The notes beneath the pieces are model-generated. The model worked only from the letters and a program-made list of their open reading frames with translations, was not told the origin of the DNA and did not search any database. Shown one piece after another: positions 6,610 through 11,415 of a DNA stretch of 11,415 bases; positions within the stretch are counted from its first letter, which is position 1; each line of letters opens with the position of its first letter. This stretch comes from CAZOHC01 sp964579845 (GTDB taxonomy: Bacteria > Patescibacteriota > Microgenomatia > Levybacterales > UBA12049), in assembly GCA_964579845.1 (NCBI GenBank), contig CAZOHC010000037.1, positions 1 to 11,415 of the forward strand, read 5' to 3'. A program made the position numbers and the translations under genes.

Positions 6610-6620
6610 TGTGCTATACT
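6610..6620 (+). promoter_or_regulatory. Extended -10 promoter of the three-gene unit
   Basis: TGTGCTATACT, identical over 11 bases to the candidate leuS -10 (2064-2074). There is no good -35. It lies just after the preceding terminator and about 145 bases before the next start codon, leaving a long structured leader. Confidence 0.65.
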
Positions 6621-6634
6621 AATCGGTAGACGGT

Positions 6635-6730
6635 AAAGTGTGAACAGACGGCTATATGAGCCTTCAGGATTCGCACTTTTTCTTTCTAAACCGCTGAAAC
6701 GAGCGGTGCCCGGTATCAGTTGATACCGGG
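6635..6730 (+). promoter_or_regulatory. Structured 5' leader with three successive hairpins
   Basis: Hairpin 1 pairs AAAGTGTGAA (6635-6644) with TTCGCACTTT (6670-6679; one G-U), with an inner GGCT/AGCC stem at 6650-6662, and ends in a T-rich run, so it is attenuator-like. Hairpin 2 is CCGCT/AGCGG (6691-6706) with a GAAACG loop. Hairpin 3 is CCCGGTATCA (6709-6718) with TGATACCGGG (6721-6730), perfect over 10 pairs. The Shine-Dalgarno GAAAGGA (6750-6756) follows. I recognise no known riboswitch class; the layout fits a cis-acting RNA or a small RNA. Confidence 0.55.
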
Positions 6731-6764
6731 TGATGTACATTGAAATCGCGAAAGGACGCAGGAC

Positions 6765-7046
6765 ATGAGTGACTTCCTCTTGGCGCTCTTACTCTTGTGG
6801 TATTCGATGAGCCTTCGCGAACGCTCCACGCATCGCATCAACCAGGCTGAACAAGTTCTGAATGATAGCCGATCTATGGCGTGGGCGAGCGTTAAGGAGA
6901 AACATGATGCCGCACGAAGAGAAAAAGATAGCGCACAAATTCTCCACGATTTTTCAAAGGCAGGTATTTTGGTCTCCTGTCTTCTGATTATTGTGAATAT
7001 ACTCCTCAACTTGGGTACCATCAAATCGTGGATATTTAGCCTGTAG
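6765..7046 (+). CDS. Small membrane protein with helical charged middle (93 aa)
   Basis: A hydrophobic N-terminus (residues 4-15, LLALLLLWYSM) is followed by a charged helix likely to form a coiled coil (about 18-62, RERSTHRINQAEQVLNDSRS and beyond). A second hydrophobic segment covers about 66-83, with a short tail KSWIFSL. The hairpin-like topology would put the charged helix on one side of the membrane. ATG at 6765 has GAAAGGA eight bases upstream. It is the first gene of a three-gene unit (6765, 7121, 7440) ending at the terminator 7647-7688. I do not recognise a family. Confidence 0.68.
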   Translation: MSDFLLALLLLWYSMSLRERSTHRINQAEQVLNDSRSMAWASVKEKHDAARREKDSAQILHDFSKAGILVSCLLIIVNILLNLGTIKSWIFSL

Positions 7047-7074
7047 GAGTAAAGGAGGGAAAACGCAGTACGCA

Positions 7075-7096
7075 AGCGGTACTATGGAGTACCGCT
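7075..7096 (+). promoter_or_regulatory. Intercistronic leader hairpin
   Basis: AGCGGTACT (7075-7083) and AGTACCGCT (7088-7096) form a perfect 9-pair stem with an ATGG loop. It lies 12 bases before the GAAAGGA Shine-Dalgarno of the gene at 7121 and belongs to the same leader series. Confidence 0.7.
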
Positions 7097-7120
7097 CGAT
7101 CATCACCGAAAGGAACGATC

Positions 7121-7420
7121 ATGCCGAATCTGGACCTACAAACCGTTATCCTGATGGATAACGAATCACGAACAGTCAAGTCATCGTCTGCTACTGATGG
7201 TGATAGGGCATTCCGATTGATTCTGGAATTTGATCAGGCTGTTGCCAATTCCGGCACTGCCACACTGATTTTCCATTTTTATCTGGGAAACAGTGAGTGG
7301 CATCACAGGACCTTTGTTGACGAGGGCGTGGTCGAGTACCAAGGCCTCATCAATGTGGGGGAGATCTCAGAGCCTGAGGTCGAAGAGGACATTCTCCCGG
7401 GAATCTGGGGATTGCACTGA
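7121..7420 (+). CDS. Small soluble acidic protein, unknown (99 aa)
   Basis: No membrane segment or signal peptide. The pattern FRLILEFDQA then TLIFHFYLGNSEW suggests beta strands. The C-terminus is acidic (GEISEPEVEEDILPGIWGLH). ATG at 7121 has GAAAGGA six bases upstream. It is the second gene of the three-gene unit, between a small membrane protein and a 61-residue Cys-containing protein. I do not recognise a family. The clean start and spacing to both neighbours support a real gene. Confidence 0.68.
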   Translation: MPNLDLQTVILMDNESRTVKSSSATDGDRAFRLILEFDQAVANSGTATLIFHFYLGNSEWHHRTFVDEGVVEYQGLINVGEISEPEVEEDILPGIWGLH

Positions 7421-7439
7421 GCCCATGAAGGAGGATTTC

Positions 7440-7625
7440 ATGTCGGACAAATCGTCTGAGGCAGGCGTCCGTCCGGACGCCACGTCGATTACGGTCGATG
7501 ATGATGCGCTGGATTACCACGAGACTCCTTTGAAAAAGGAAGCTCGTCCGGAGGAGAAAGTGCTCATCCTATCCTGCCCTGATCCTTTATACTGTGACTG
7601 TCCTCATAACCCTGATGGGCTATAG
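7440..7625 (+). CDS. Small acidic protein with C-terminal cysteine cluster (61 aa)
   Basis: The acidic, polar N-terminal part is likely disordered (MSDKSSEAGVRPDATS, VDDDALDYHE). The protein ends LSCPDPLYCDCPHNPDGL, with three cysteines and a histidine within 11 residues, a possible metal or redox site. The start is ATG at 7440, four bases after a full AAGGAGGA (7428-7435); a longer frame from 7293 would lie inside the upstream gene and is rejected. It starts 20 bases after the upstream stop, is last in the unit and is followed by a strong terminator. Function unknown. Confidence 0.62.
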   Translation: MSDKSSEAGVRPDATSITVDDDALDYHETPLKKEARPEEKVLILSCPDPLYCDCPHNPDGL

Positions 7626-7646
7626 GGACAATACTTCGCGATTACC

Positions 7647-7688
7647 AGCTCCATCTCTCCGCTACACGCGGAGGGGTGGGGCTTTTTT
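7647..7688 (+). terminator. Intrinsic terminator
   Basis: A 16-base-pair stem (7647-7662 with 7668-7683, three G-U pairs), loop TACAC, then a run of T. It separates the small-gene unit from the competence operon. Confidence 0.92.
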
Positions 7689-7696
7689 GTGATTGC

Positions 7697-7738
7697 TTGA
7701 CAGCGCGAAGATATGAGGTGCATACTGCAGATATCTTC
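7697..7738 (+). promoter_or_regulatory. Competence operon promoter with inverted repeat around the -10
   Basis: A consensus TTGACA (7697-7702), 18-base spacer and CATACT (7721-7726). GAAGATAT (7707-7714) and ATATCTTC (7731-7738) are perfect inverted arms that bracket the -10, a plausible repressor or activator site. comEA starts 33 bases downstream of the second arm. Confidence 0.65.
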
Positions 7739-7770
7739 TATTGCTGAGCTAGGGCAACAGAAGGACTGCT

Positions 7771-8439
7771 ATGGATGAAGGGGTTTCATCAGAAACCGTT
7801 ATCGCTTTTCTCAAGCGCAACCTCTTTTTAGCCGGTGTCACTCTAACCTGTCTCTTACTTCTCGGCTTCGGATTTCTCAGTTCAGGCATTCTGCAACCAC
7901 AGGATGAAAGCGTTGTCTTCGAGGCTGCCTCGATTGAAGATTCCGCATCAAATGAAGCGTCCGGAAAGACAGTAGGACGCGGAGAAAAAGCGACGGAACG
8001 TATCTTCGTCGATATAGCAGGAGCGGTGGAAAGTCCTGGTGTCTATGAAGTTTCATCCGATGCTCGGGTGCAGGATGTACTCACGAAAGCAGGCGGATTA
8101 TCAGAAAATGCTGACCATCAGGGCATCGCGAAGTCAATGAATCTCGCATCAGCTGTGAATGACGGGATGAAGCTGTACTTTCCGTTCAAAGGCGAGGCAG
8201 CTGTTCTGGGTAATACCGCAACAGAGACAACCGGTTCGACAGTTCAGACAGGATCAGGCCTTATCCCACTGAATACTGCGACTCAATCAGAGCTGGATGA
8301 GCTACCTGGTATCGGTGAGGTGACCGCGAAAAAGATCATCGACGGCAGGCCGTATGCATCTGTTCAGGAACTTCGGGAGAAAAAGATTGTCGGTGAATCA
8401 GTGTACGGCAAAATAAAGGATTTGGTGAGTTTGAATTAG
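7771..8439 (+). CDS. comEA: ComEA-type DNA-binding competence protein
   Basis: The DNA receptor of the uptake machinery, anchored in the cytoplasmic membrane with its DNA-binding part outside. It has 222 residues: a short cytoplasmic start, a transmembrane helix at about 17-40, a Ser/Glu-rich linker, and an SLBB domain at about 78-140 (IFVDIAGAVESPGVYEV, then VQDVLTKAGGLSENAD). A Thr/Ser/Gly linker leads to the helix-hairpin-helix domain at about 167-219 (LNTATQSELDELPGIGEVTA), which binds double-stranded DNA. The order is the classical Gram-positive ComEA order. AAGGA lies five bases before the ATG. It is first in an operon with the comEC parts; its TAG stop falls within a heptamer repeat that continues to the next start codon. 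Confidence 0.93.
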   Translation: MDEGVSSETVIAFLKRNLFLAGVTLTCLLLLGFGFLSSGILQPQDESVVFEAASIEDSASNEASGKTVGRGEKATERIFVDIAGAVESPGVYEVSSDARVQDVLTKAGGLSENADHQGIAKSMNLASAVNDGMKLYFPFKGEAAVLGNTATETTGSTVQTGSGLIPLNTATQSELDELPGIGEVTAKKIIDGRPYASVQELREKKIVGESVYGKIKDLVSLN

Positions 8440-8498
8440 TCATTAGTCATTAGTCATTAGTCATTAGTCATTAGTCATTAGTCTTTGGTCATTGGTCA
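8436..8498 (+). repeat. Heptamer tandem array joining comEA and comEC
   Basis: Nine 7-base units: six TTAGTCA, one TTAGTCT, two TTGGTCA. The first contains the comEA stop codon, and the last base begins the comEC ATG (8498-8500). TTGGTCA is, from memory, a class of short tandemly repeated sequence known from filamentous cyanobacteria. The reverse complement of the end-of-window unit (TTTGGTC) also occurs here, at 8484-8490. Confidence 0.92.
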
Positions 8499-9817
8499 TG
8501 AGGTTTTCGTCTGCTATGAATCGTACCCTTATTTTTGTTCTCATCCTGCTCTGTATCATCCTCGTGATGCGTCTCCTGTCTGTTGAGCAGAATGAGTATC
8601 CGGACGGGGAAGTGATAACAGTGACTGCCCGCCTCACGACGATGCCTGAGCAGAAAGGACGGGTCCAAGCATTCTCATTGCGCCCAGACGGCTATGAGCC
8701 TGTGTATCTCTCGGTTCCGTTGTTTCCTGAGTATACCTACGGCCAGATACTGACTGTTACCGGGAAAGTGAAGCTGTCAGGTGACGAGCAGAAGACCTTT
8801 GCGACGATGGCATATCCTGCGGTACAGGTGCGAGAGAATGATTCATTGCTGTATGGATTGATAGGGTTTATCCGTGAGAAAGTGATGGGGATGTACCAGG
8901 AGACACTGCCGCCCACCGGTGCGAGCCTCCTGATGGGAATCGTCTTCGGAATCAAACAAGGGATGCCTGCTGATTTTAAGGACGCGCTCAGCCTGACCGG
9001 GGTCTATCACGTTGTTGCAGCCTCAGGCATGAATGTCACCCTTGTTGCCGGTGCGTTCATCGTCATCTTCGGACGAATCATGCGTCGGCAGTTTGCATTA
9101 TTCCTTAGTATCTTCGGGGTATTTTTTTACGCGTTTCTGGCAGGGTTCGAGCCGTCGATTGTTCGGGCATCGATCATGGGCTCGATTGTCTTCGTTTCAG
9201 GCATTCTCGGCAGGCAACATATGGCACTCTGGACGCTTGGTGTGACCGGGTACCTGATGCTTTTTTTCAACCCACTCATGCTTACTGATATCGGGTTTCA
9301 GTTATCTTTCCTCGCCACGCTCAGTATTCTCGTTCTCAAGCCGGTCATGTACCGCTCACAGACGAGTGATAGTCGTCTAAATGATAATCTGATCGTCGAA
9401 GACTTCAGAACGACCTTAGCGGCCCAACTGGGGACATTACCGGTACTTCTAAGTGCCTTCGGGCAAGTCAGTTTTCTCTCTATTATCGTCAACATGCTCA
9501 TTCTCTGGACTATCCCGATCCTCATGTTCGCAGGCGCCTCGTCTGCACTCCTCGGGTTTTTCTACGAACCGCTCGGAACTTTCGTCGCATTCTTCGCACT
9601 GCCGTTTCTCATGTATTTTGAGTGGATAGTGCTATTTTTTACACGGTTTGACCTCGCATTTGTCATAGAAACCGTTTCCTGGCAGATGGCAGTGGGGTAC
9701 TATTTGATGCTGTTTAGCGGTGCGGAATGGTTGAAGAAACGGTATCAAAATACTCAGAACACTCGGAAAGATCAGATAGTCAAATTGTCAGAGAAATCAG
9801 AAGCTCAGAAGGTCTGA
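8498..9817 (+). CDS. comEC: ComEC/Rec2 membrane channel, without the metallo-beta-lactamase domain
   Basis: Forms the channel for DNA across the cytoplasmic membrane. It has 439 residues: an N-terminal helix (about 7-27), an OB-like extracytoplasmic region to about 120, then the Competence domain with many helices. It carries the family signature LTGVYHVVAASGMN (166-179), a VRASIMGS segment, DIGFQLSFLATLSIL, and an AAQLGTLPVLLSAFGQVS segment. It stops after the channel; the nuclease-like domain is in the next gene. The last 25 or so residues (QNTQNTRKDQIVKLSEKSEA) are low-complexity and encoded by 9-base repeats. Start: ATG at 8498, formed by the edge of the heptamer array, with no Shine-Dalgarno. 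ATG at 8516, with GAGG 12 bases upstream, is an alternative that loses only six residues; TTG at 8492 is unlikely. Confidence 0.92.
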   Translation: MRFSSAMNRTLIFVLILLCIILVMRLLSVEQNEYPDGEVITVTARLTTMPEQKGRVQAFSLRPDGYEPVYLSVPLFPEYTYGQILTVTGKVKLSGDEQKTFATMAYPAVQVRENDSLLYGLIGFIREKVMGMYQETLPPTGASLLMGIVFGIKQGMPADFKDALSLTGVYHVVAASGMNVTLVAGAFIVIFGRIMRRQFALFLSIFGVFFYAFLAGFEPSIVRASIMGSIVFVSGILGRQHMALWTLGVTGYLMLFFNPLMLTDIGFQLSFLATLSILVLKPVMYRSQTSDSRLNDNLIVEDFRTTLAAQLGTLPVLLSAFGQVSFLSIIVNMLILWTIPILMFAGASSALLGFFYEPLGTFVAFFALPFLMYFEWIVLFFTRFDLAFVIETVSWQMAVGYYLMLFSGAEWLKKRYQNTQNTRKDQIVKLSEKSEAQKV

Positions 9818-9880
9818 TATTCCGATCTTCTGAAAAACTGATTCTCCGATTCACTGAGTTTTCCGAGTGTTCTGAGTATT
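9749..9880. repeat. Inverted repeat between the two comEC parts
   Basis: Positions 9749-9769 and 9860-9880 are perfect reverse complements over 21 bases (ends AATACTCAG and CTGAGTATT), separated by 90 bases. Between them, weaker inverted matches (CTCAGAAG near 9811, CTTCTGA near 9829) suggest a long imperfect hairpin. The left arm is inside the comEC coding region; the right arm is in the intergenic array. Confidence 0.85.
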
Positions 9881-9898
9881 CTGAGTTTTCTGAACTAT
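9854..9898 (+). repeat. Nine-base tandem array before the metallo-beta-lactamase gene
   Basis: CTGAGTTTT, CCGAGTGTT, CTGAGTATT, CTGAGTTTT, CTGAACTAT: five units of 9 bases. The last overlaps the ATG at 9897. It replaces any Shine-Dalgarno. Confidence 0.8.
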
Positions 9899-10754
9899 GA
9901 AAACCATCATCATCTTCATTCTCCTCATGATCGTCTCAACGGCAGGGCTTTTCTGGTATCAGTACGAAAAGTTTCATGATGGACTGCTCCATGTCGTCTT
10001 CTGTGATGTCGGGCAGGGAGATGCTGTCTTCATCAGAACGCCTGATGGTCACGCTGTCCTGTACGACGGAGGGCCTGACCAGGCAGTACTGAACTGTCTT
10101 CGTGACTACATGCCGTTCTGGGATCGGAGTATTGAGCTCATGCTTCTTTCTCACCCGCATGCTGATCATCTCATCGGTCTGATGGCTGTTTTGAAACGGT
10201 ATCAGGTCAGATCGTTTGAGACCGAAGCGCTCAGAAATGAGACGGCGATGTACACGGCACTTATAGATCTACTCAAAAAACAGGGGACGAGGATGCGGTT
10301 TGTTTTATCCGGTGATCGGTTCGTGACGAGTGATGGGGTAGTTTTTCGAATACTGAGCCCTGATACGGCGTATCTGAACGAGACGAGTCCCGGCGGCGTG
10401 ATCGGAGAGAAAAAAGAATTTGCATCCCTCATCGTGCAGGTGACATATAAGGAATTCGATGTGTTACTGACCGGTGACAGTCAGAAGGAGGCTTTTCTCA
10501 GAAAGGAGTTCCGTGGTGAACCGGTCGATGTTCTCCAGGTTCCGCACCACGGGTCACGGACAGGTCTGGATGAACGGGTGCTGTCACGTATCAGGCCGCG
10601 TCTCGCAGTTATCTCAGTCGGGAAGAATACGTACGGTCATCCGAGTCAGGAGATTGTCGATCTTCTGGGAAAAGCAGGCGTGAAGGCTGCGAGAACAGAT
10701 AAGAACGGGAATATAGAGGTTGTGAGTGACGGGGAGACGTGGTGGGTGCGATAA
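9897..10754 (+). CDS. ComEC-type metallo-beta-lactamase domain protein
   Basis: The stand-alone counterpart of the C-terminal domain of classical ComEC, thought to degrade the non-transported DNA strand. 285 residues, with an N-terminal signal anchor (about 3-20) placing the enzyme outside the cytoplasmic membrane. Family motifs: VVFCDVGQGDAVFI (33-46), the metal-binding HPHADH (86-91), LTGD (191-194), VPHHGS (215-220) and YGHPS (246-250). All metal ligands expected for the fold appear intact. It follows the channel gene by 79 bases of tandem repeats and is probably in the same operon. The ATG at 9897 has no Shine-Dalgarno, so coupling or leaderless initiation is possible. An alternative reading is a stand-alone hydrolase of the ComEC family with another substrate, but the position argues for DNA uptake. 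Confidence 0.9.
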   Translation: MKTIIIFILLMIVSTAGLFWYQYEKFHDGLLHVVFCDVGQGDAVFIRTPDGHAVLYDGGPDQAVLNCLRDYMPFWDRSIELMLLSHPHADHLIGLMAVLKRYQVRSFETEALRNETAMYTALIDLLKKQGTRMRFVLSGDRFVTSDGVVFRILSPDTAYLNETSPGGVIGEKKEFASLIVQVTYKEFDVLLTGDSQKEAFLRKEFRGEPVDVLQVPHHGSRTGLDERVLSRIRPRLAVISVGKNTYGHPSQEIVDLLGKAGVKAARTDKNGNIEVVSDGETWWVR

Positions 10755-10861
10755 TGCAGATAGCAGATGGTTGACGTTGCTTTTTACCTGTAATGTGTAC
10801 TCCCGACCCCGCTCACCGAGCGCGGGAGGCAGGGGCCCGAGTCCTCGGATGAACAACGCAA
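10755..10861. other. GC-rich structured stretch next to the assembly gap
   Basis: Two heptamers, GCAGATA and GCAGATG (10756-10769), directly follow the stop codon. Then comes a GC-rich segment with nested stems: CTCCCG (10800-10805) with CGGGAG (10823-10828), enclosing GCTC/GAGC (10811-10821), then CCGAG/CTCGG (about 10835-10846). There is no T-run, so it is not a clear terminator. It does not match the conserved cores I know of RNase P RNA, tmRNA or SRP RNA. The composition differs from its neighbours, and the scaffold join is close by. Confidence 0.45.
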
Positions 10862-10871
10862 NNNNNNNNNN
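10862..10871. other. Assembly gap (10 N)
   Basis: Ten undetermined bases. The round number suggests a scaffolding placeholder, so the true length and the reading frame across it are unknown. Confidence 0.95.
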
Positions 10872-10986
10872 AAAACAGGCTGAACTTGATGCGTTTTTCT
10901 TCGTTGCGCATTGCCGCATAGACTACCCCGGTTGCCACGCAGAAGCAGACGAACGCAATAATAAGGTTATTCACGGCCGGATCCAT
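10872..10986 (-). CDS. Small single-helix membrane protein, cut by the gap
   Basis: 38 residues are visible: MDPAVNNLIIAFVCFCVATG, then VVYAAMRNEEKRIKFSLF. There is one transmembrane helix (about 7-25) with two cysteines, then a basic-acidic cytoplasmic start. ATG at 10986 has AAAGGA (10999-10994) seven bases upstream. It is the second gene of a minus-strand pair and its leader hairpin (11005-11021) overlaps the stop of the first. The 3' end is lost in the gap; if the gap really were 10 bases, the frame would close after about 19 more codons. Function unknown. Confidence 0.62.
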
Positions 10987-11004
10987 GGGAATTTCCTTTC
11001 TGAG

Positions 11005-11021
11005 TGAGGCTCACTGCCTCA
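11005..11021 (-). promoter_or_regulatory. Intercistronic leader hairpin
   Basis: TGAGGC and GCCTCA are perfect arms with a 5-base loop. It starts on the stop codon of the upstream gene and lies just before the AAAGGA of the next, the same layout as at 5438-5451 on the other strand. Confidence 0.65.
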
Positions 11022-11171
11022 TCGTATGAGTAGCACTGCCCCGACAATTAACAGTAACAAAAAGCTGACGAGGAGCGTCAGCCATACTGTTTGCAATCTG
11101 ATCCACAGATTGTTTGTCTGCTGTTTTACGGGGGGCTTTTCAGAACGAATCTCCTGACGGCGTGGTGGCAC
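11019..11171 (-). CDS. Tiny single-helix membrane protein (50 aa)
   Basis: A basic, proline-containing N-terminal half (PPRRQEIRSEKPPVKQQTNN), then one hydrophobic helix at about 29-48 (VWLTLLVSFLLLLIVGAVLL) ending IR. The start is GTG at 11171, with GGAAAGGA (11186-11179) seven bases upstream. An ATG three bases after the Shine-Dalgarno opens another frame and is too close. It is too short for a usual gene-size cut-off. Promoter (11298-11270), leader hairpin, Shine-Dalgarno and the following gene all fit. Function unknown. Confidence 0.55.
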   Translation of the reverse strand: MPPRRQEIRSEKPPVKQQTNNLWIRLQTVWLTLLVSFLLLLIVGAVLLIR

Positions 11172-11234
11172 GGCATCGTCCTTTCCGTATGACTCGCTTC
11201 TTAAAGAGCGAAGAGGAGTAGCGTGGTGCTTTCT

Positions 11235-11261
11235 GCATAGAAAGCGCTTTGTCCTCTATGC
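11235..11261 (-). promoter_or_regulatory. Leader hairpin of the minus-strand pair
   Basis: GCATAGA and TCTATGC are perfect 7-base arms enclosing the palindrome AAGCGCTT. It lies just downstream of the -10 on the minus strand and about 48 bases before the Shine-Dalgarno. Confidence 0.55.
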
Positions 11262-11269
11262 TTGAGCTT

Positions 11270-11298
11270 AGTATACCGCGCTGACTAGGGAAAGTAAA
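11270..11298 (-). promoter_or_regulatory. Promoter of the minus-strand small-gene pair
   Basis: Read on the minus strand: TTTACT (11298-11293), a 17-base spacer, TATACT (11275-11270). The -10 hexamer is the same as at 2069, 6113 and 6615. Confidence 0.6.
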
Positions 11299-11353
11299 AT
11301 TTTGTGTAATGGGAAGGTAGTTGAAAGCTTTGTTCTGCTTTGAAATAATCACT

Positions 11354-11415
11354 CCAAAGACCAAAGACCAAAGACCAAAGACCAAAGACCAAAGACCAAA
11401 GACCAAAGACCAAAG
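11354..11415. repeat. Heptamer tandem array running off the window
   Basis: Eight perfect CCAAAGA units and six bases of a ninth, cut by the window end. Its reverse complement, TTTGGTC, is related to the TTGGTCA units between comEA and comEC. The long minus-strand frame through it (VFGLWSL repeats) is a product of the repeat. Confidence 0.93.

Noticed and set aside
5157..7625. UGA recoded as glycine, as in Gracilibacteria and Absconditabacteria
   Set aside because: Several genes end in UGA directly before the leader of the next gene (5438, 7420, 6497), and no gene has internal UGA.
8436..8498. CRISPR array
   Set aside because: The repeats are 7 bases in direct tandem with no spacers, and no cas genes are present; the same holds for 11354-11415.
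10800..10861. tRNA or a known structural RNA
   Set aside because: No cloverleaf can be drawn, and the conserved cores of RNase P RNA, SRP RNA and tmRNA are not visible.
11140..11406. 88-residue minus-strand frame with VFGLWSL repeats
   Set aside because: The repeats are a by-product of the heptamer array; the frame runs through the promoter at 11270-11298 and has no ribosome binding site.

Overview
The window reads as a bacterial chromosome fragment of moderate GC. It probably comes from a candidate-phyla-radiation (Patescibacteria) type genome assembled from a metagenome. The evidence is a short run of Ns at 10862-10871, a paired secreted/anchored surface-protein module of a kind common in those bacteria, a DNA-uptake operon in which ComEC is split into a membrane channel and a separate nuclease-like domain, many very small membrane-protein genes, and tandem repeats with a 7-base period. 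UGA is used as a normal stop. The lineage is an inference from gene content; no rRNA is present.

Layout. (1) 191-1980, minus strand: a two-gene operon for a secreted beta-rich protein and a membrane-anchored partner with an N-terminal DUF916/WxL-binding-like domain. (2) 2108-4951, plus: leuS, leucyl-tRNA synthetase, complete but swollen by short insertions that coincide with tandem repeats. (3) 5037-7688, plus: three short transcription units holding six small genes of unknown function (three or four encode membrane proteins), with recognisable -10 elements, GC-rich hairpins before the ribosome binding sites and intrinsic terminators. Two of the genes are paralogues whose leaders are better conserved than their proteins. 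(4) 7697-10754, plus: a competence operon of comEA, the comEC channel part and a separate ComEC-type metallo-beta-lactamase. Its junctions are filled with tandem repeats that run up to the start codons. (5) 10755-11415: a GC-rich structured stretch and an assembly gap, then two more tiny minus-strand membrane genes with the same hairpin-plus-Shine-Dalgarno leaders, ending in a heptamer array that leaves the window.

How the parts work together. ComEA binds DNA outside the cytoplasmic membrane, ComEC forms the channel, and the separate metallo-beta-lactamase has the metal motifs of the ComEC nuclease-like domain. The secreted pair probably forms a cell-surface complex. The small-gene region has no function I can recognise; its unity is architectural, the same leader design recurring on both strands. 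Two systems deserve a second look: the hairpin/Shine-Dalgarno small-gene cassettes, and the heptamer (also 8- and 9-mer) tandem repeats that enter coding sequence in leuS and comEC and supply or abut the start codons of three genes that lack a Shine-Dalgarno.
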